Shown here: piece after piece, positions 8,075 through 17,324 of the stretch
Numbering within the stretch: the stretch's first letter is position 1
Layout: each line of letters opens with the position of its first letter
DNA from: Pararhodospirillum photometricum DSM 122
Lineage (GTDB): Bacteria; Pseudomonadota; Alphaproteobacteria; Rhodospirillales; Rhodospirillaceae
Reading direction: 5' to 3'
NCBI RefSeq assembly: GCF_000284415.1
Contig: NC_017059.1
Span: forward strand, 563,877-598,093
Length of the DNA: 34,217 bases
The notes under the pieces: model-generated
Told to the model about the DNA's origin: nothing
Seen by the model: only the letters and a program-made list of their open reading frames with translations
Database searches by the model: none
Program-made: the position numbers and the translations under genes

Positions 8075-8646
8075 GATCCTCTCTCCTTGAGACGAAAGCT
8101 GCCCGCCCGCGCGATCCAGCCGGTGAGAAAAACCCCCCGGCGGGGGGCCCGGGCGACAAGAGCGCGCAGCCAGGCTTCCCGCTCGTCGCACAGGGCATTC
8201 ACCACAGCCGTCGCGCCCAGCCAGTGCACGAGGCGCTCGCACGCTCCGATGGTGTGCGGCCCCAGGCGCCCATCCTCCCGCACCGACGCCTCGCCCAGAG
8301 CGGCGGCAACCCGTTGCACGGCCCGCACGGCCACGGCGGGGCCGCTGGTCACAGCCCAATCGAGCACCACCGGCCACAGGGGGGGAGGCAGATGGCTGAT
8401 CCCTGGCTTTTCAAAAAAGTCCCGCCGATACAGGGCCAGGGCCCGCTCAGGGGACAGGCGCTCGATGTCGTGCCGGTCGGTATCGCCATCGCCATCGAGA
8501 TCCAGACCAATGCTTTGGGCATAGCGCAGGGAGATGCCGTGGTTGGTGGCCCCTCCCGGATCGGCGGAGTGATCGACAAAGCCCCCCTCGCGCCGAATCA
8601 CCCCAGCCAGAACGGCCCGAAGCCACACCTCCTCTTGGGGGGTCAT
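8071..8646 (-). CDS. GH108 family N-acetylmuramidase (endolysin-like)
   Basis: A 191-residue peptidoglycan hydrolase. The N-terminal domain has the glycosyl hydrolase 108 signature REGGFVDHSADPGGATNHGIS (residues 19-39), whose Glu (E20) is the expected catalytic acid, then LSPERALALYRRDFFEKP. The C-terminal part (about 95-185), with DGRLGPHT and CDEREAWLRALV, fits the peptidoglycan-binding domain that follows GH108 in phage and GTA endolysins. There is no signal peptide, so export would depend on the adjacent holin. It overlaps the upstream small gene by 4 nt (ATGA) and the holin gene downstream by 4 nt, forming a tight three-gene cassette. Confidence 0.85.
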   Translation of the reverse strand: MTPQEEVWLRAVLAGVIRREGGFVDHSADPGGATNHGISLRYAQSIGLDLDGDGDTDRHDIERLSPERALALYRRDFFEKPGISHLPPPLWPVVLDWAVTSGPAVAVRAVQRVAAALGEASVREDGRLGPHTIGACERLVHWLGATAVVNALCDEREAWLRALVARAPRRGVFLTGWIARAGSFRLKERGS

Positions 8647-8885
8647 GCCTCCCCCTCCTGCTCGCAGGCGGCACCCCGCCCAAGGCCGGCCAAGGCCTGG
8701 GAGGCCTGGGAGGCCTGTGACAACGCCCGGTCAAGGACGGCCAATCCCCGCGGATCGCTGAGGGGATCGAGACGCTCCGCCGCTTCAAGGGCCGCATGTA
8801 GCGCGTCGAGCAATTGCCCGTGTGGGCGCCACGCTTCGGGCATCCCGTCATAACCCCCGCCCGGGGCTCCCAGTCCTTCCATCAT
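8643..8885 (-). CDS. Small hypothetical protein at the head of the lysis cassette
   Basis: About 80 residues starting MMEGLGAPGGGYDGMPEAWRP, mostly helical and Ala/Leu-rich, with no membrane segment, cysteine pair or recognised motif apart from one CEQE near the end. The start at 8885 (or 8882) is chosen because AAAAGGGGTAGG lies immediately upstream; a longer reading to 8924 has no ribosome site. Its stop overlaps the muramidase start by 4 nt, so it is likely translated with the lysis genes. It could be a small virion or regulatory protein of the element that donated the cassette. Function unknown. Confidence 0.55.
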   Translation of the reverse strand: MMEGLGAPGGGYDGMPEAWRPHGQLLDALHAALEAAERLDPLSDPRGLAVLDRALSQASQASQALAGLGRGAACEQEGEA

Positions 8886-9288
8886 CCTACCCCTTTTGTG
8901 TCGCTGCCCCCGCGAGGCCGTCACCCCCTGTTGGGGCGCATCCCTTCCCGGTCGCGCTATGTCGTTTCGTCATCTTTTTGGCACCGCCCCCATTGGAAGT
9001 CAACTCCTTTCATCACTCGTGTTGCGGGAATTAGACGCCTTGGGGCGGCGAGACCCCAGACAAAGGGAGGAAGAAAATTCGCCCATCCCTGGAATGATCA
9101 GAAAGACACGTGCGGCGCGATACATCTTCTACGAGAACTTAAAATTTTTCGACCCCCCGAGCGAGAATAATAGCCTCCCCGCTCGCCCCCCACCAGATCT
9201 CTGCGGATATTGAAAAAAATGATTTATCGTCATTTGATGGGAGGGCCAGCCATAAAGGGCGTTTGGTCATAAAATGGGGGAATTTTTC
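8886..9288. other. Intergenic control region between lysis cassette and repressor
   Basis: About 400 nt without a convincing gene. The right half (about 9060-9290) is clearly more AT-rich than the flanks, with runs such as AAAATTTTTCG and GAAAAAAATG. It should hold the minus-strand promoter for the lysis cassette: TTGACT on the minus strand (8998-9003) is a candidate -35, but no good -10 was found at 17 nt. No LexA box of the alphaproteobacterial type (GTTC-N7-GTTC or GAAC-N7-GTTC) was seen. Confidence 0.4.
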
Positions 9289-9317
9289 TTGCCGACTATG
9301 ACGCGATGGCATATGTT
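9289..9317 (+). promoter_or_regulatory. Promoter of the XRE repressor gene, predicting a leaderless mRNA
   Basis: TTGCCG (9289-9294) and TATGTT (9312-9317) are separated by exactly 17 nt. Transcription would start about 7 nt after the -10 box, at or next to the A of ATG 9324. No Shine-Dalgarno sequence precedes that ATG, which agrees with leaderless initiation. Confidence 0.5.
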
Positions 9318-9323
9318 GCAAGC

Positions 9324-9911
9324 ATGAACGACATCGGAAAAAGAATCGCCGACTCACGCAAGGATCAGGGGCTGTCCCAGTACGCCCTGGCCAAGCTCTT
9401 GGGCGTCAATCAATCCACCATCGCCTACTACGAACGCGGCCGCAATACGCCCAAGCCGTGGATCGTCGAGGACATCGCTCGCCTCCTCAACGTCTCGGCC
9501 TCCTACCTCCTCTATGGCCGAGACGCCGAAGACCCGCCCGTCCCCGTCGTCGGAACCGTTGGTGCTGGTGGCGTGATCACCTATCCCTCCGAGCTCCCCC
9601 TGGATCTCACCCAGCCCCCCCCGGGGGCCTCCAGCCGGACCCAGGCCGTGCGTGTCGAAGGAGACGGACTCTGGCCCGTCTATCGGGCAGGAGATCTCCT
9701 CTTCCATGCCGCCGTTGATCCCCACCGCATGCCCGAAGACCTCTACGGCCGCGATTGCATCGTGCGAACCAGCGACGGCCAAACCCTGGTCCGCCACGTC
9801 AAACGCGGACGCACCAAGGCCCTGTTTACCCTGGCCGCCTTCAACGCCCCTGACGAAGAAGATGTCGCCCTCGATACCGCCGCCCCCATCCGATGGATCC
9901 GCCGCGCCTGA
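9324..9911 (+). CDS. XRE-family repressor with S24 (LexA/CI-like) domain lacking the catalytic serine
   Basis: A 195-residue CI-type regulator. Residues 4-60 form a helix-turn-helix (LSQYALAKLLGVNQSTIAYYERGR) and residues about 74-193 an S24-like domain. In cleavable repressors the motif is GDSM.P with a nucleophilic Ser; here it reads GDGLWP, with G115 at the Ser position. The presumed general-base lysine (K160 in VRHVKRG) and an Ala-Gly pair near the usual cleavage region (A81-G82) are kept. By family knowledge it should bind DNA as a dimer but not self-cleave. The start at 9324 fits the promoter upstream; an in-frame ATG at 9306 would lie inside the promoter. It is divergent from the lysis cassette, the natural candidate target. 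Confidence 0.85.
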   Translation: MNDIGKRIADSRKDQGLSQYALAKLLGVNQSTIAYYERGRNTPKPWIVEDIARLLNVSASYLLYGRDAEDPPVPVVGTVGAGGVITYPSELPLDLTQPPPGASSRTQAVRVEGDGLWPVYRAGDLLFHAAVDPHRMPEDLYGRDCIVRTSDGQTLVRHVKRGRTKALFTLAAFNAPDEEDVALDTAAPIRWIRRA

Positions 9912-9970
9912 CAGGGAAATGCGGAGCTGCCGCGTGATGTGGGAACGCGGGACTGCCGCCCCGACCCCGC

Positions 9971-9999
9971 CTGGGGCGATGCCCCAGACCCCCTTTTTT
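9971..9999 (+). terminator. Terminator of the repressor gene
   Basis: CTGGGGC (9971-9977) pairs with GCCCCAG (9981-9987), followed by ACCCCC and six T (9994-9999). It is a shortened form of the dispersed palindrome, here with a proper T tract. Confidence 0.7.
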
Positions 10000-10107
10000 A
10001 TTTGAACTCCAAAGCGATCCCGTCCGACAATACCATGCGAAAGGATCCTTATAATTGAGTAATCATCAAAAAATAATATTGTAACGTCATTGCCCCTGAG
10101 GGAAAGC

Positions 10108-10707
10108 ATGAAAGAATCAGAAAAATATTCTTCTTTGTTCCTTGAATTTCCTGAACTACTCTCTGATGACCGTAATTTGCACAAAGAAGTCTTATCTCAT
10201 TTCGGACTTCTTTTTTCACAATACGCCCAGCTAGAGGCATCGATACATAATTTTTACATTTTTTATCAACTAAAAAACTCTATGATGACTGGAAAGATAA
10301 AAACAAAGCAGGACTGGTTGATTCTTTTTGAAAAATATGAACAAAAAGCATTTTCTGCAACATTAGGAAGCTTAATCAATTTTGTCTCTGATTGTGATGA
10401 GATGTCACCCCTTATCGATAACCTTAGATCTATCAATAAAACAAGAAACTATTTTGCCCATCATTTCTTTCGGGAAGAATCCCCTAAGCTATTTTCAGAA
10501 CCATCATCACTCCATTTGATTAATGGAATAAATCAAGTCAGGAATGACGTGACGTTGATTGAGGAGAAAGTGGAGGCTATCACCGATAAATTAATGGAAT
10601 CAATTTACGGTAGTTCAGATTTTAAGAAATCTATATCAAACCTGTGCGATCAACTAGAAGAAGAATTCACAAAAATTCCCACTTTTATCTTTGGCTGGGA
10701 AAAATAG
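10108..10707 (+). CDS. AT-rich hypothetical protein with HEPN-like R-x4-H motif
   Basis: A 199-residue, mostly alpha-helical soluble protein. The gene is strikingly AT-rich with AAA/GAA/ATT codons, unlike every neighbour, which points to horizontal acquisition. The segment LRSINKTRNYFAHHFF (residues 106-121) matches the R-x4-6-H signature of HEPN domains (R113 to H118), where the two residues form an RNase active site or bind nucleotide in toxins, abortive-infection and RNA-processing proteins. I recognise no closer family. ATG 10108 is chosen because GAGGGAAA lies just upstream; TTG 10090 is less likely. TATAAT occurs at 10050-10055 with no clear -35. No antitoxin partner, such as an MNT nucleotidyltransferase, is adjacent, so a toxin role is speculation. 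Confidence 0.7.
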   Translation: MKESEKYSSLFLEFPELLSDDRNLHKEVLSHFGLLFSQYAQLEASIHNFYIFYQLKNSMMTGKIKTKQDWLILFEKYEQKAFSATLGSLINFVSDCDEMSPLIDNLRSINKTRNYFAHHFFREESPKLFSEPSSLHLINGINQVRNDVTLIEEKVEAITDKLMESIYGSSDFKKSISNLCDQLEEEFTKIPTFIFGWEK

Positions 10708-10766
10708 ATCGTTCCCCCCTGCCCCACCGAAAGCCCCCTCCCCCTTAGCACTTCCTTCAAGGAATG

Positions 10767-10796
10767 GAGGGGTCGTGGGGAGGCGAGCCTCCCCCA
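10767..10796. terminator. Palindrome between convergent genes, probable bidirectional terminator
   Basis: GAGGGGTC (10767-10774) then GTGGGGAGGC (10775-10784), loop GA, GCCTCCCCC (10787-10795) and AGTCTTCTCTCTTCC. It is in the opposite orientation to the copy at 7669-7691, so the accessory block between cobQ and the kinase gene is bracketed by inverted copies of the same element. Confidence 0.6.
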
Positions 10797-10820
10797 GTCT
10801 TCTCTCTTCCAAAACCGCCA

Positions 10821-12754
<1,934 letters not shown>

Positions 12755-12755
<1 letters not shown>

Positions 12756-14278
12756 TACCGCGGCCCCTCGGTAAACAGCCCCTCAAGCCGATCGGCTTCC
12801 GACGTTGTGACGTGGTGAGGGTTGCCCGCCAGGATGCCCGTCATGTTACGGAAGGGCCGGCCGATGTGCATCCCCTTGCCGTCGATGTTGAACTCGCGAA
12901 TTTCCTTGTCGTGGAACGAGCCGCGCATCTTGAGCACCATGACGCCACGGCTGATCTCGCCGAAGGTTTCGACATAGCGCAGCAGAATAATGCTGTCGGT
13001 GATCGACGAGATATGGGTCTCGGTCACCGACGACCCACCCATCAGGGTCGGGGTGTTGGAGGTGAACAAGGTCGCGATCTCACCATGTTTGATAAACGAG
13101 GTGAGCCCGATGACAAACTCGCGAAAGCCCCGATCCGAGGAAATGCGCTCGATGGCCGAGAGGCTGTCGATCGCCAGACGGTCTGGCTTGAAGTCCTCGA
13201 TGATCTGCTTGATCGTGATCATGTGGTCTTCAATGGAGGCCACTTCGGGGTAATCGCAGACCACGCGCAGGCGCCCCGATTCCTCGGCGGTCTTGAAGTC
13301 AACCCCCCAGCCGCTCGCATTACGGAACAACTGCTGGCGGCTTTCCTCAAAAGCGAACAGCAAGCAGCGCTCGCCGGCCAACAGGCCGCCATTCAGGAAG
13401 TGGGTACACATCAGGGTCTTGCCGGTCCCGGTGGCGCCCGAAACCAGAACGATGGAGTCCCGGAAAAAACCGCCGCCGCACATTTCGTCGAGATCGGCCG
13501 AGCCAGAAGGAATGCGCAGCTCCGACGAACTCTGGCGCAGCTCGATCGCCGAGAGCGGGATCACCTGAATGCCCGAGCCCGGCAAGATGGCAAAGGGGAA
13601 CTCGCCCTTTTGGTGAAACGCCCCTCTGAATTTGAGAATTTCGCACGTACGGCGTCGGCGTTCGCCATCCTTGACATTGCGCAAAATGACCACGTTGTCC
13701 GCCACGAATTCCTCAATGCCCTGACGGGTCAACGGTCCTTCGTCGCTTTCGCGCTCGGCGGTCATGATGGTCGTCACGCCCATGACCTTGAGGGCGGCCG
13801 AGATGCGCAAAAGCTCGTTGCGCAAAGTCGAGGCCTCGCCCAGGCGGATAAACACCGCCCCCAAGGAATCAAGCACCACCCGCTTGGCATTGGTGGTGCG
13901 CACGGCATGCTCGATCCGGGCCAAAAGGGCACCGAGGTCGAAGGCGCCGACAATCTCGCCATCGTCCAGCGGACGCGGGGCGGCATCGACGAAGGCCCAG
14001 TTACCCTCTGCCTCCCAGCGCTCGATGTTCCAGCCGAAGCCGGCCACATTGTGCCTGATGTCGTCGAGCATTTCCTCGAAGGTGACAAACACGGCCCCTT
14101 GGCCGAACTGCTCAATGCCGGCGGCCAGGAATTGCACGGAAAAAATCGTCTTCGCACTGCCGGCCGTGCCGACGAGCAAGGTCGTGCGTCCCTTGGGCAA
14201 ACCACCATACGCGATCAGGTCGAAGCCGGGGATACCCGTCGATTGCTTTTCGATTTCGTTGGCGGAAGGTTGCTTCAT
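12755..14278 (-). CDS. kaiC: Circadian clock ATPase/autokinase KaiC
   Basis: A 507-residue double-domain RecA-like protein, the usual KaiC length. CI: Walker A GTAGSAKT (37-44), catalytic Glu pair E68/E69 in TFEEM and Walker B VVLDS. CII: Walker A GATGTGKT (281-288), E311/E312 in FEES and LAIDS. The CII phosphorylation loop reads SVTETHISSITDSI: S424 and S425 correspond to S431 and T432 of Synechococcus KaiC, and T419 to T426, so the loop has Ser-Ser in place of Ser-Thr. The C-terminal tail is short. The CI Walker A departs from GTSGTGKT (Ser-Ala before the Lys) but keeps Lys and Thr. It lies 23 nt after kaiB and overlaps the kinase gene by one base. The role in timing is inferred; several purple-bacterial KaiC proteins act as hourglass timers rather than self-sustained oscillators. 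Confidence 0.95.
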
Positions 14279-14301
14279 GATAGGGTTCCCGCTCAGGCGC
14301 G

Positions 14302-14583
14302 TCAGGAAGGGACGGAAGGAAGGCTGAGGATTCGGCGGACCTGGTCGAGATCGTCCAGGTCTCCAACGACCCGCCGCGTGGGCAGCGGATAGTCGCGAAC
14401 CAAGGTGGGGGTGGCCAGGATACGGACCAGCTCGGCTTCGGCGGGATTGAGCACCACATCAACGACCCGGGCCTCGCACGCTTGGCCCAAGGTCATCCGG
14501 ATCCGGTCCAGGGCGCGCAGGGCGTTTTGGGACCGGATGGTCTCGCCACAGATATAAAGGGTCAGACGAATAGGTTCGGTCAT
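14302..14583 (-). CDS. kaiB: Clock protein KaiB
   Basis: A 93-residue thioredoxin-like protein with the KaiB hallmarks: beta-strand start IRLTLYICGET, helix ALRALDRIR, VDVVLNP, the LATPTL turn and TRRVVGDLDD. KaiB binds the CI ring of KaiC in its fold-switched form and promotes dephosphorylation. The length is slightly shorter than cyanobacterial KaiB (about 100), with a reduced C-terminus. Its ATG overlaps the stop of the upstream KaiA-like gene by 4 nt, indicating one transcript and coupled translation. Confidence 0.92.
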   Translation of the reverse strand: MTEPIRLTLYICGETIRSQNALRALDRIRMTLGQACEARVVDVVLNPAEAELVRILATPTLVRDYPLPTRRVVGDLDDLDQVRRILSLPSVPS

Positions 14584-15509
14584 CGCTGAGTCCCCTTTTC
14601 CCCCCGCCTGACGGGCGCGCCCATAACGCGCAAACGGTAATGGTTGGCAAGATGGCCCATCAACTGCAAAACCAGCAACCGCGACTCCTCCATCATCACG
14701 GCCCGCCGCCGAGCGGGGCCCGAGGCATCCCGAGCCCGCAAAACGGTCACATACAAATCGATCACATCGCGGGGCCCGGCCCGGGCGAAGCCCAGCGTTT
14801 CCGCGAGGGACTGGAGTTCGGGATCCAGGTTGGTTCCGTCACCATAGATTCTTTCCTCCACAGCCTGATCGACCAGATCATTCAACCGCCGCAGGGAAGA
14901 GATGTAAAGGTCGGGCAGCGCATCCCGCAAGGTCGCACTGCCAAAACTGCGGGCCGTGATGGACGTGGAGCCTCCAGACAACAAGCGCCCCAGGCGGTCG
15001 GTTTCGCCTTCCAGACGGGCGCGGGCCTGATTGGTGCGGGCACTTTCCTGGGCGCGGTGACGCAGCACCACGCGATGGATCAAGGCCAGGGGATCGAAGC
15101 CGGCGGCGGCCACCCAGTCGTCGGCACCGGCGGACAAGGCCACTAGGCCGAGATCGTCGTCGCCTCCTTCCAGCACCACCAAAACGGGCCCCAGCCCGAC
15201 GCAGCGCTCGATCATGACGGTTAGATCGTCGGGCAAGCACGCCTCTCCCACCGCCAAAACCACCAGATCGACAACCTCGCGGGCCTCTTCCGGCCGGATC
15301 ACGACCTGGGCCGTCGGCAAGGCGGTGCGGATCCGAGTTGCAAGCAGCCCGGCCTGCCCTTGCCCCACGTCGGCAACGAACACATACAATCGATCGGGCG
15401 GTTCACCCTTGGCGGTATTCATGGCGTATCCAATCGCCAGCGAGAAGAGAGCATGGGCGGTATCACGGTCTGATCTGTTGAGGAAGGGGAAGCTTTTAGG
15501 GCACCCCAT
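14580..15509 (-). CDS. KaiA-like protein: pseudo-receiver plus KaiA_C-like helical domain, first gene of the kai operon
   Basis: 309 residues as read, or 280 if the ATG at 15422 is used; the latter starts just before the fold and resembles KaiA in length (284), while the former has a GAGGG at a reasonable distance, so I keep it as the outer limit. Residues about 40-150 read as a degenerate receiver: YVFVADVG, VDLVVLAVGE where the phospho-Asp is missing, PVLVVLEG and ALSAGADDWV...FDP without the conserved Lys. Residues about 190-292 are helical and line up with the KaiA C-terminal domain: VIDLYVTVL against VVEIHMELM, then SRLLVLQLMGHLANHYR against YRLTLIDVIAHLCEMYR, with one gap. RsbU N-terminal domains share this fold, so a different partner is possible. 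Family assignment is by eye. Confidence 0.6.
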   Translation of the reverse strand: MGCPKSFPFLNRSDRDTAHALFSLAIGYAMNTAKGEPPDRLYVFVADVGQGQAGLLATRIRTALPTAQVVIRPEEAREVVDLVVLAVGEACLPDDLTVMIERCVGLGPVLVVLEGGDDDLGLVALSAGADDWVAAAGFDPLALIHRVVLRHRAQESARTNQARARLEGETDRLGRLLSGGSTSITARSFGSATLRDALPDLYISSLRRLNDLVDQAVEERIYGDGTNLDPELQSLAETLGFARAGPRDVIDLYVTVLRARDASGPARRRAVMMEESRLLVLQLMGHLANHYRLRVMGAPVRRGEKGTQR

Positions 15510-15639
15510 CCCGTAGGCATGCCCTCATCTTCATAAGGGTACCACGGGAGGGGCATAGACCCTACCGAAAACGGAAGGCACGCGAAAGTCTGACCAAGCC
15601 CTAACGCCTCGCGCGTACCGACCTCCCGTTAAACGCGAA

Positions 15640-16581
15640 TCAAATGAGACCCGCCTTCTCCCTCGGGTCGGCATCCGGGTCCTTGAGCTTGCGCACCATC
15701 GCCTTCAACCGGGGGTCGGAGGGATCGGGCAACGTGATGGACAGACGCACCAATAAGTCACCACGCACCGCGTCATCGGCCGGAATCCCCTTGCCTCGCA
15801 GCCGCAGGAGCGTGCCTGTGTTGGAGTCCTCGGGCACGGTGACCACCGCCTTGCCCTCCAAGGTAGGGACGGTGATGCGCGCGCCGAGGACGGCCTCGCG
15901 CAAGGTGACGGGAATGTCGGCGATGACGTTACGCCCCTCGCGCCGGAACACCGGATGTTCCCGCACCCCGATCTCGACCAAGGCGTCCCCGGCTGGTCCG
16001 CCGGCGATGCCGGCCGCCCCCTGCCCCTTCAAGCGCAAGGTCCGACCATCCTCCCAGCCCGGGGGAATGCGCACATCCAAGGTCTTGCGGTTGGTCAGGG
16101 TGATGCGTTTGGTGCACCCCAGGGCTGCCTCCTCGAAGGTAACCTTCAACCGGTACTGGGCATCCTGGCCACGCTGGGGCCGGATCCCCGCTCCGGCGCC
16201 ACTGCTGGCCCCACTGCCTCGGCTTGAGCGGCGAAACACGTCGGAAAACACGTCTTCCTCGCCAAACGCCGACTCAAAGCCGAATCCCTCGGACCGAGCA
16301 CCGCCCGTCCAACGCGAATTATAGCCCCGGCTGCTGTGGGTCCGAGCCCCCCGCTCGTTGCCTTGGGCATCAATTTCCCCCTTGTCATAGCGGGTCCGGC
16401 GGGCCGGATCCCCCAAGAGGGCATAGGCCGAGGAGACCTCTTTGAAACGCTCCTCGGCCCGGGGATCCTCGGGATTGACGTCGGGATGCATGCTCCGGGC
16501 TAGCTTGCGATAGGCGTTTTTGATCTCGTCCTGGGTGGCGGTGCGCGCCACCCCCAGCACGGTATAGGGATCTTTCATCAT
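15640..16581 (-). CDS. cbpA: DnaJ-family co-chaperone, CbpA type
   Basis: 313 residues. J domain at about 3-70 with the HPD triad (32-34) that stimulates DnaK ATPase, then a Gly/Ser/Arg-rich linker (about 75-150), then two C-terminal substrate-binding domains ([50 protein letters not shown]). The cysteine-rich zinc-finger domain of DnaJ itself is absent, which identifies the CbpA/DjlA-like class II type. It is a cytoplasmic co-chaperone. ATG 16581 is used; the next codon is also ATG. It is transcribed divergently from pdxH and followed by a 130-nt gap before the kaiA-like gene, so it is not clearly part of the kai transcript although it lies on the same strand. Confidence 0.9.
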   Translation of the reverse strand: MMKDPYTVLGVARTATQDEIKNAYRKLARSMHPDVNPEDPRAEERFKEVSSAYALLGDPARRTRYDKGEIDAQGNERGARTHSSRGYNSRWTGGARSEGFGFESAFGEEDVFSDVFRRSSRGSGASSGAGAGIRPQRGQDAQYRLKVTFEEAALGCTKRITLTNRKTLDVRIPPGWEDGRTLRLKGQGAAGIAGGPAGDALVEIGVREHPVFRREGRNVIADIPVTLREAVLGARITVPTLEGKAVVTVPEDSNTGTLLRLRGKGIPADDAVRGDLLVRLSITLPDPSDPRLKAMVRKLKDPDADPREKAGLI

Positions 16582-16594
16582 TGGTTCCGTTCGT

Positions 16595-16699
16595 GGCCGA
16601 CCGGCCAGAGGGGGGCCGGCCGACCGGCCATGGTAGCCGCCCCGGCTCTTGTGATCCAGCGGGTGTTGGCCCACTGTGGAACTGACCGCACTGGTGCGG
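16595..16699. promoter_or_regulatory. Divergent dnaJ/pdxH control region with direct repeats and a dyad
   Basis: The 12-mer GGCCGACCGGCC occurs twice (16595-16606 and 16618-16629), 23 nt apart, that is about two helical turns. CCGCAC-TG-GTGCGG (16686-16699) is a perfect 6+6 dyad ending about 20 nt upstream of pdxH. Either could be an operator; no factor can be named from sequence. Confidence 0.35.
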
Positions 16700-16719
16700 A
16701 CCCAACCGCCTGGATCATC

Positions 16720-17324
16720 ATGAGCACCCTCGACGAAAAAGACCCCTACGCCCTGTTCTCGGCCTGGATGACCGACGCCGAGGGCAGCGAGCCCAACGAC
16801 CCCACGGCCATGGCGCTGGCCACCTGCACCCCCGACGGGCACCCCAGCGTACGCATGGTCTTGCTCAAGGAAGTTATCCCGACCCCCGGGCCGAGCGGCG
16901 GGTTCATTTTCTACACCAATCTCGAAAGCCGCAAGGGGTCTGAGTTGCGCGCCAACCCCTTTGCCGCCTTGTGCTGGCACTGGAAGTCGTTGCGCCGGCA
17001 GGTTCGGGTCGAGGGCGCCGTGGTGCCCGTCGAAGACGCCCGCGCCGATGCCTACTTCGCGTCGCGCTCGCGCGAAAGCCGCCTGGGGGCTTGGGCCTCG
17101 GATCAGTCGCGCCCGCTGGAAGGCCGCTGGGCCCTGGAAAAGCGCCTCGCCCTCACCACCGCCCGCTATGGCCTGGGGCCGGTGCCCCGCCCCCCCACTG
17201 GTCGGGCTTTCGGGTCGTGCCGCAGAGCATTGAGTTCTGGCACGACCGCCCGTTTCGTTTACACGACCGGGTCGTTTTCCACGCCGTCCCCGAGGGCTGG
17301 CGCACCGAGCGTCTCTTCCCATGA
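16720..17324 (+). CDS. pdxH: Pyridoxamine/pyridoxine 5'-phosphate oxidase, interrupted by a one-base frameshift
   Basis: FMN enzyme of vitamin B6 metabolism that oxidises pyridoxine or pyridoxamine phosphate to pyridoxal phosphate. The first frame gives a good PdxH from [13 protein letters not shown] through [32 protein letters not shown] and [12 protein letters not shown] to [10 protein letters not shown]. The conserved C-terminus ([34 protein letters not shown]) then continues in the +2 frame. The switch falls in a run of seven C (17190-17196); eight C would restore one 201-residue protein ending at 17324. As read, the first frame runs on to 17496 with an unrelated tail. Either a sequencing error, a slippage-prone switch or a recent mutation. 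The repaired stop overlaps the next gene by 4 nt, which argues the gene was recently intact. Confidence 0.85.

Noticed and set aside
8896..9213. 105-residue plus-strand frame before the repressor
   Set aside because: No ribosome site, no domain, and a composition that changes half way from GC-rich to AT-rich; treated as control region.
7709..10707. Complete prophage
   Set aside because: Only lysis, repressor and an unrelated AT-rich gene are present; no integrase, terminase, portal, capsid or tail genes and no attachment repeats were seen.
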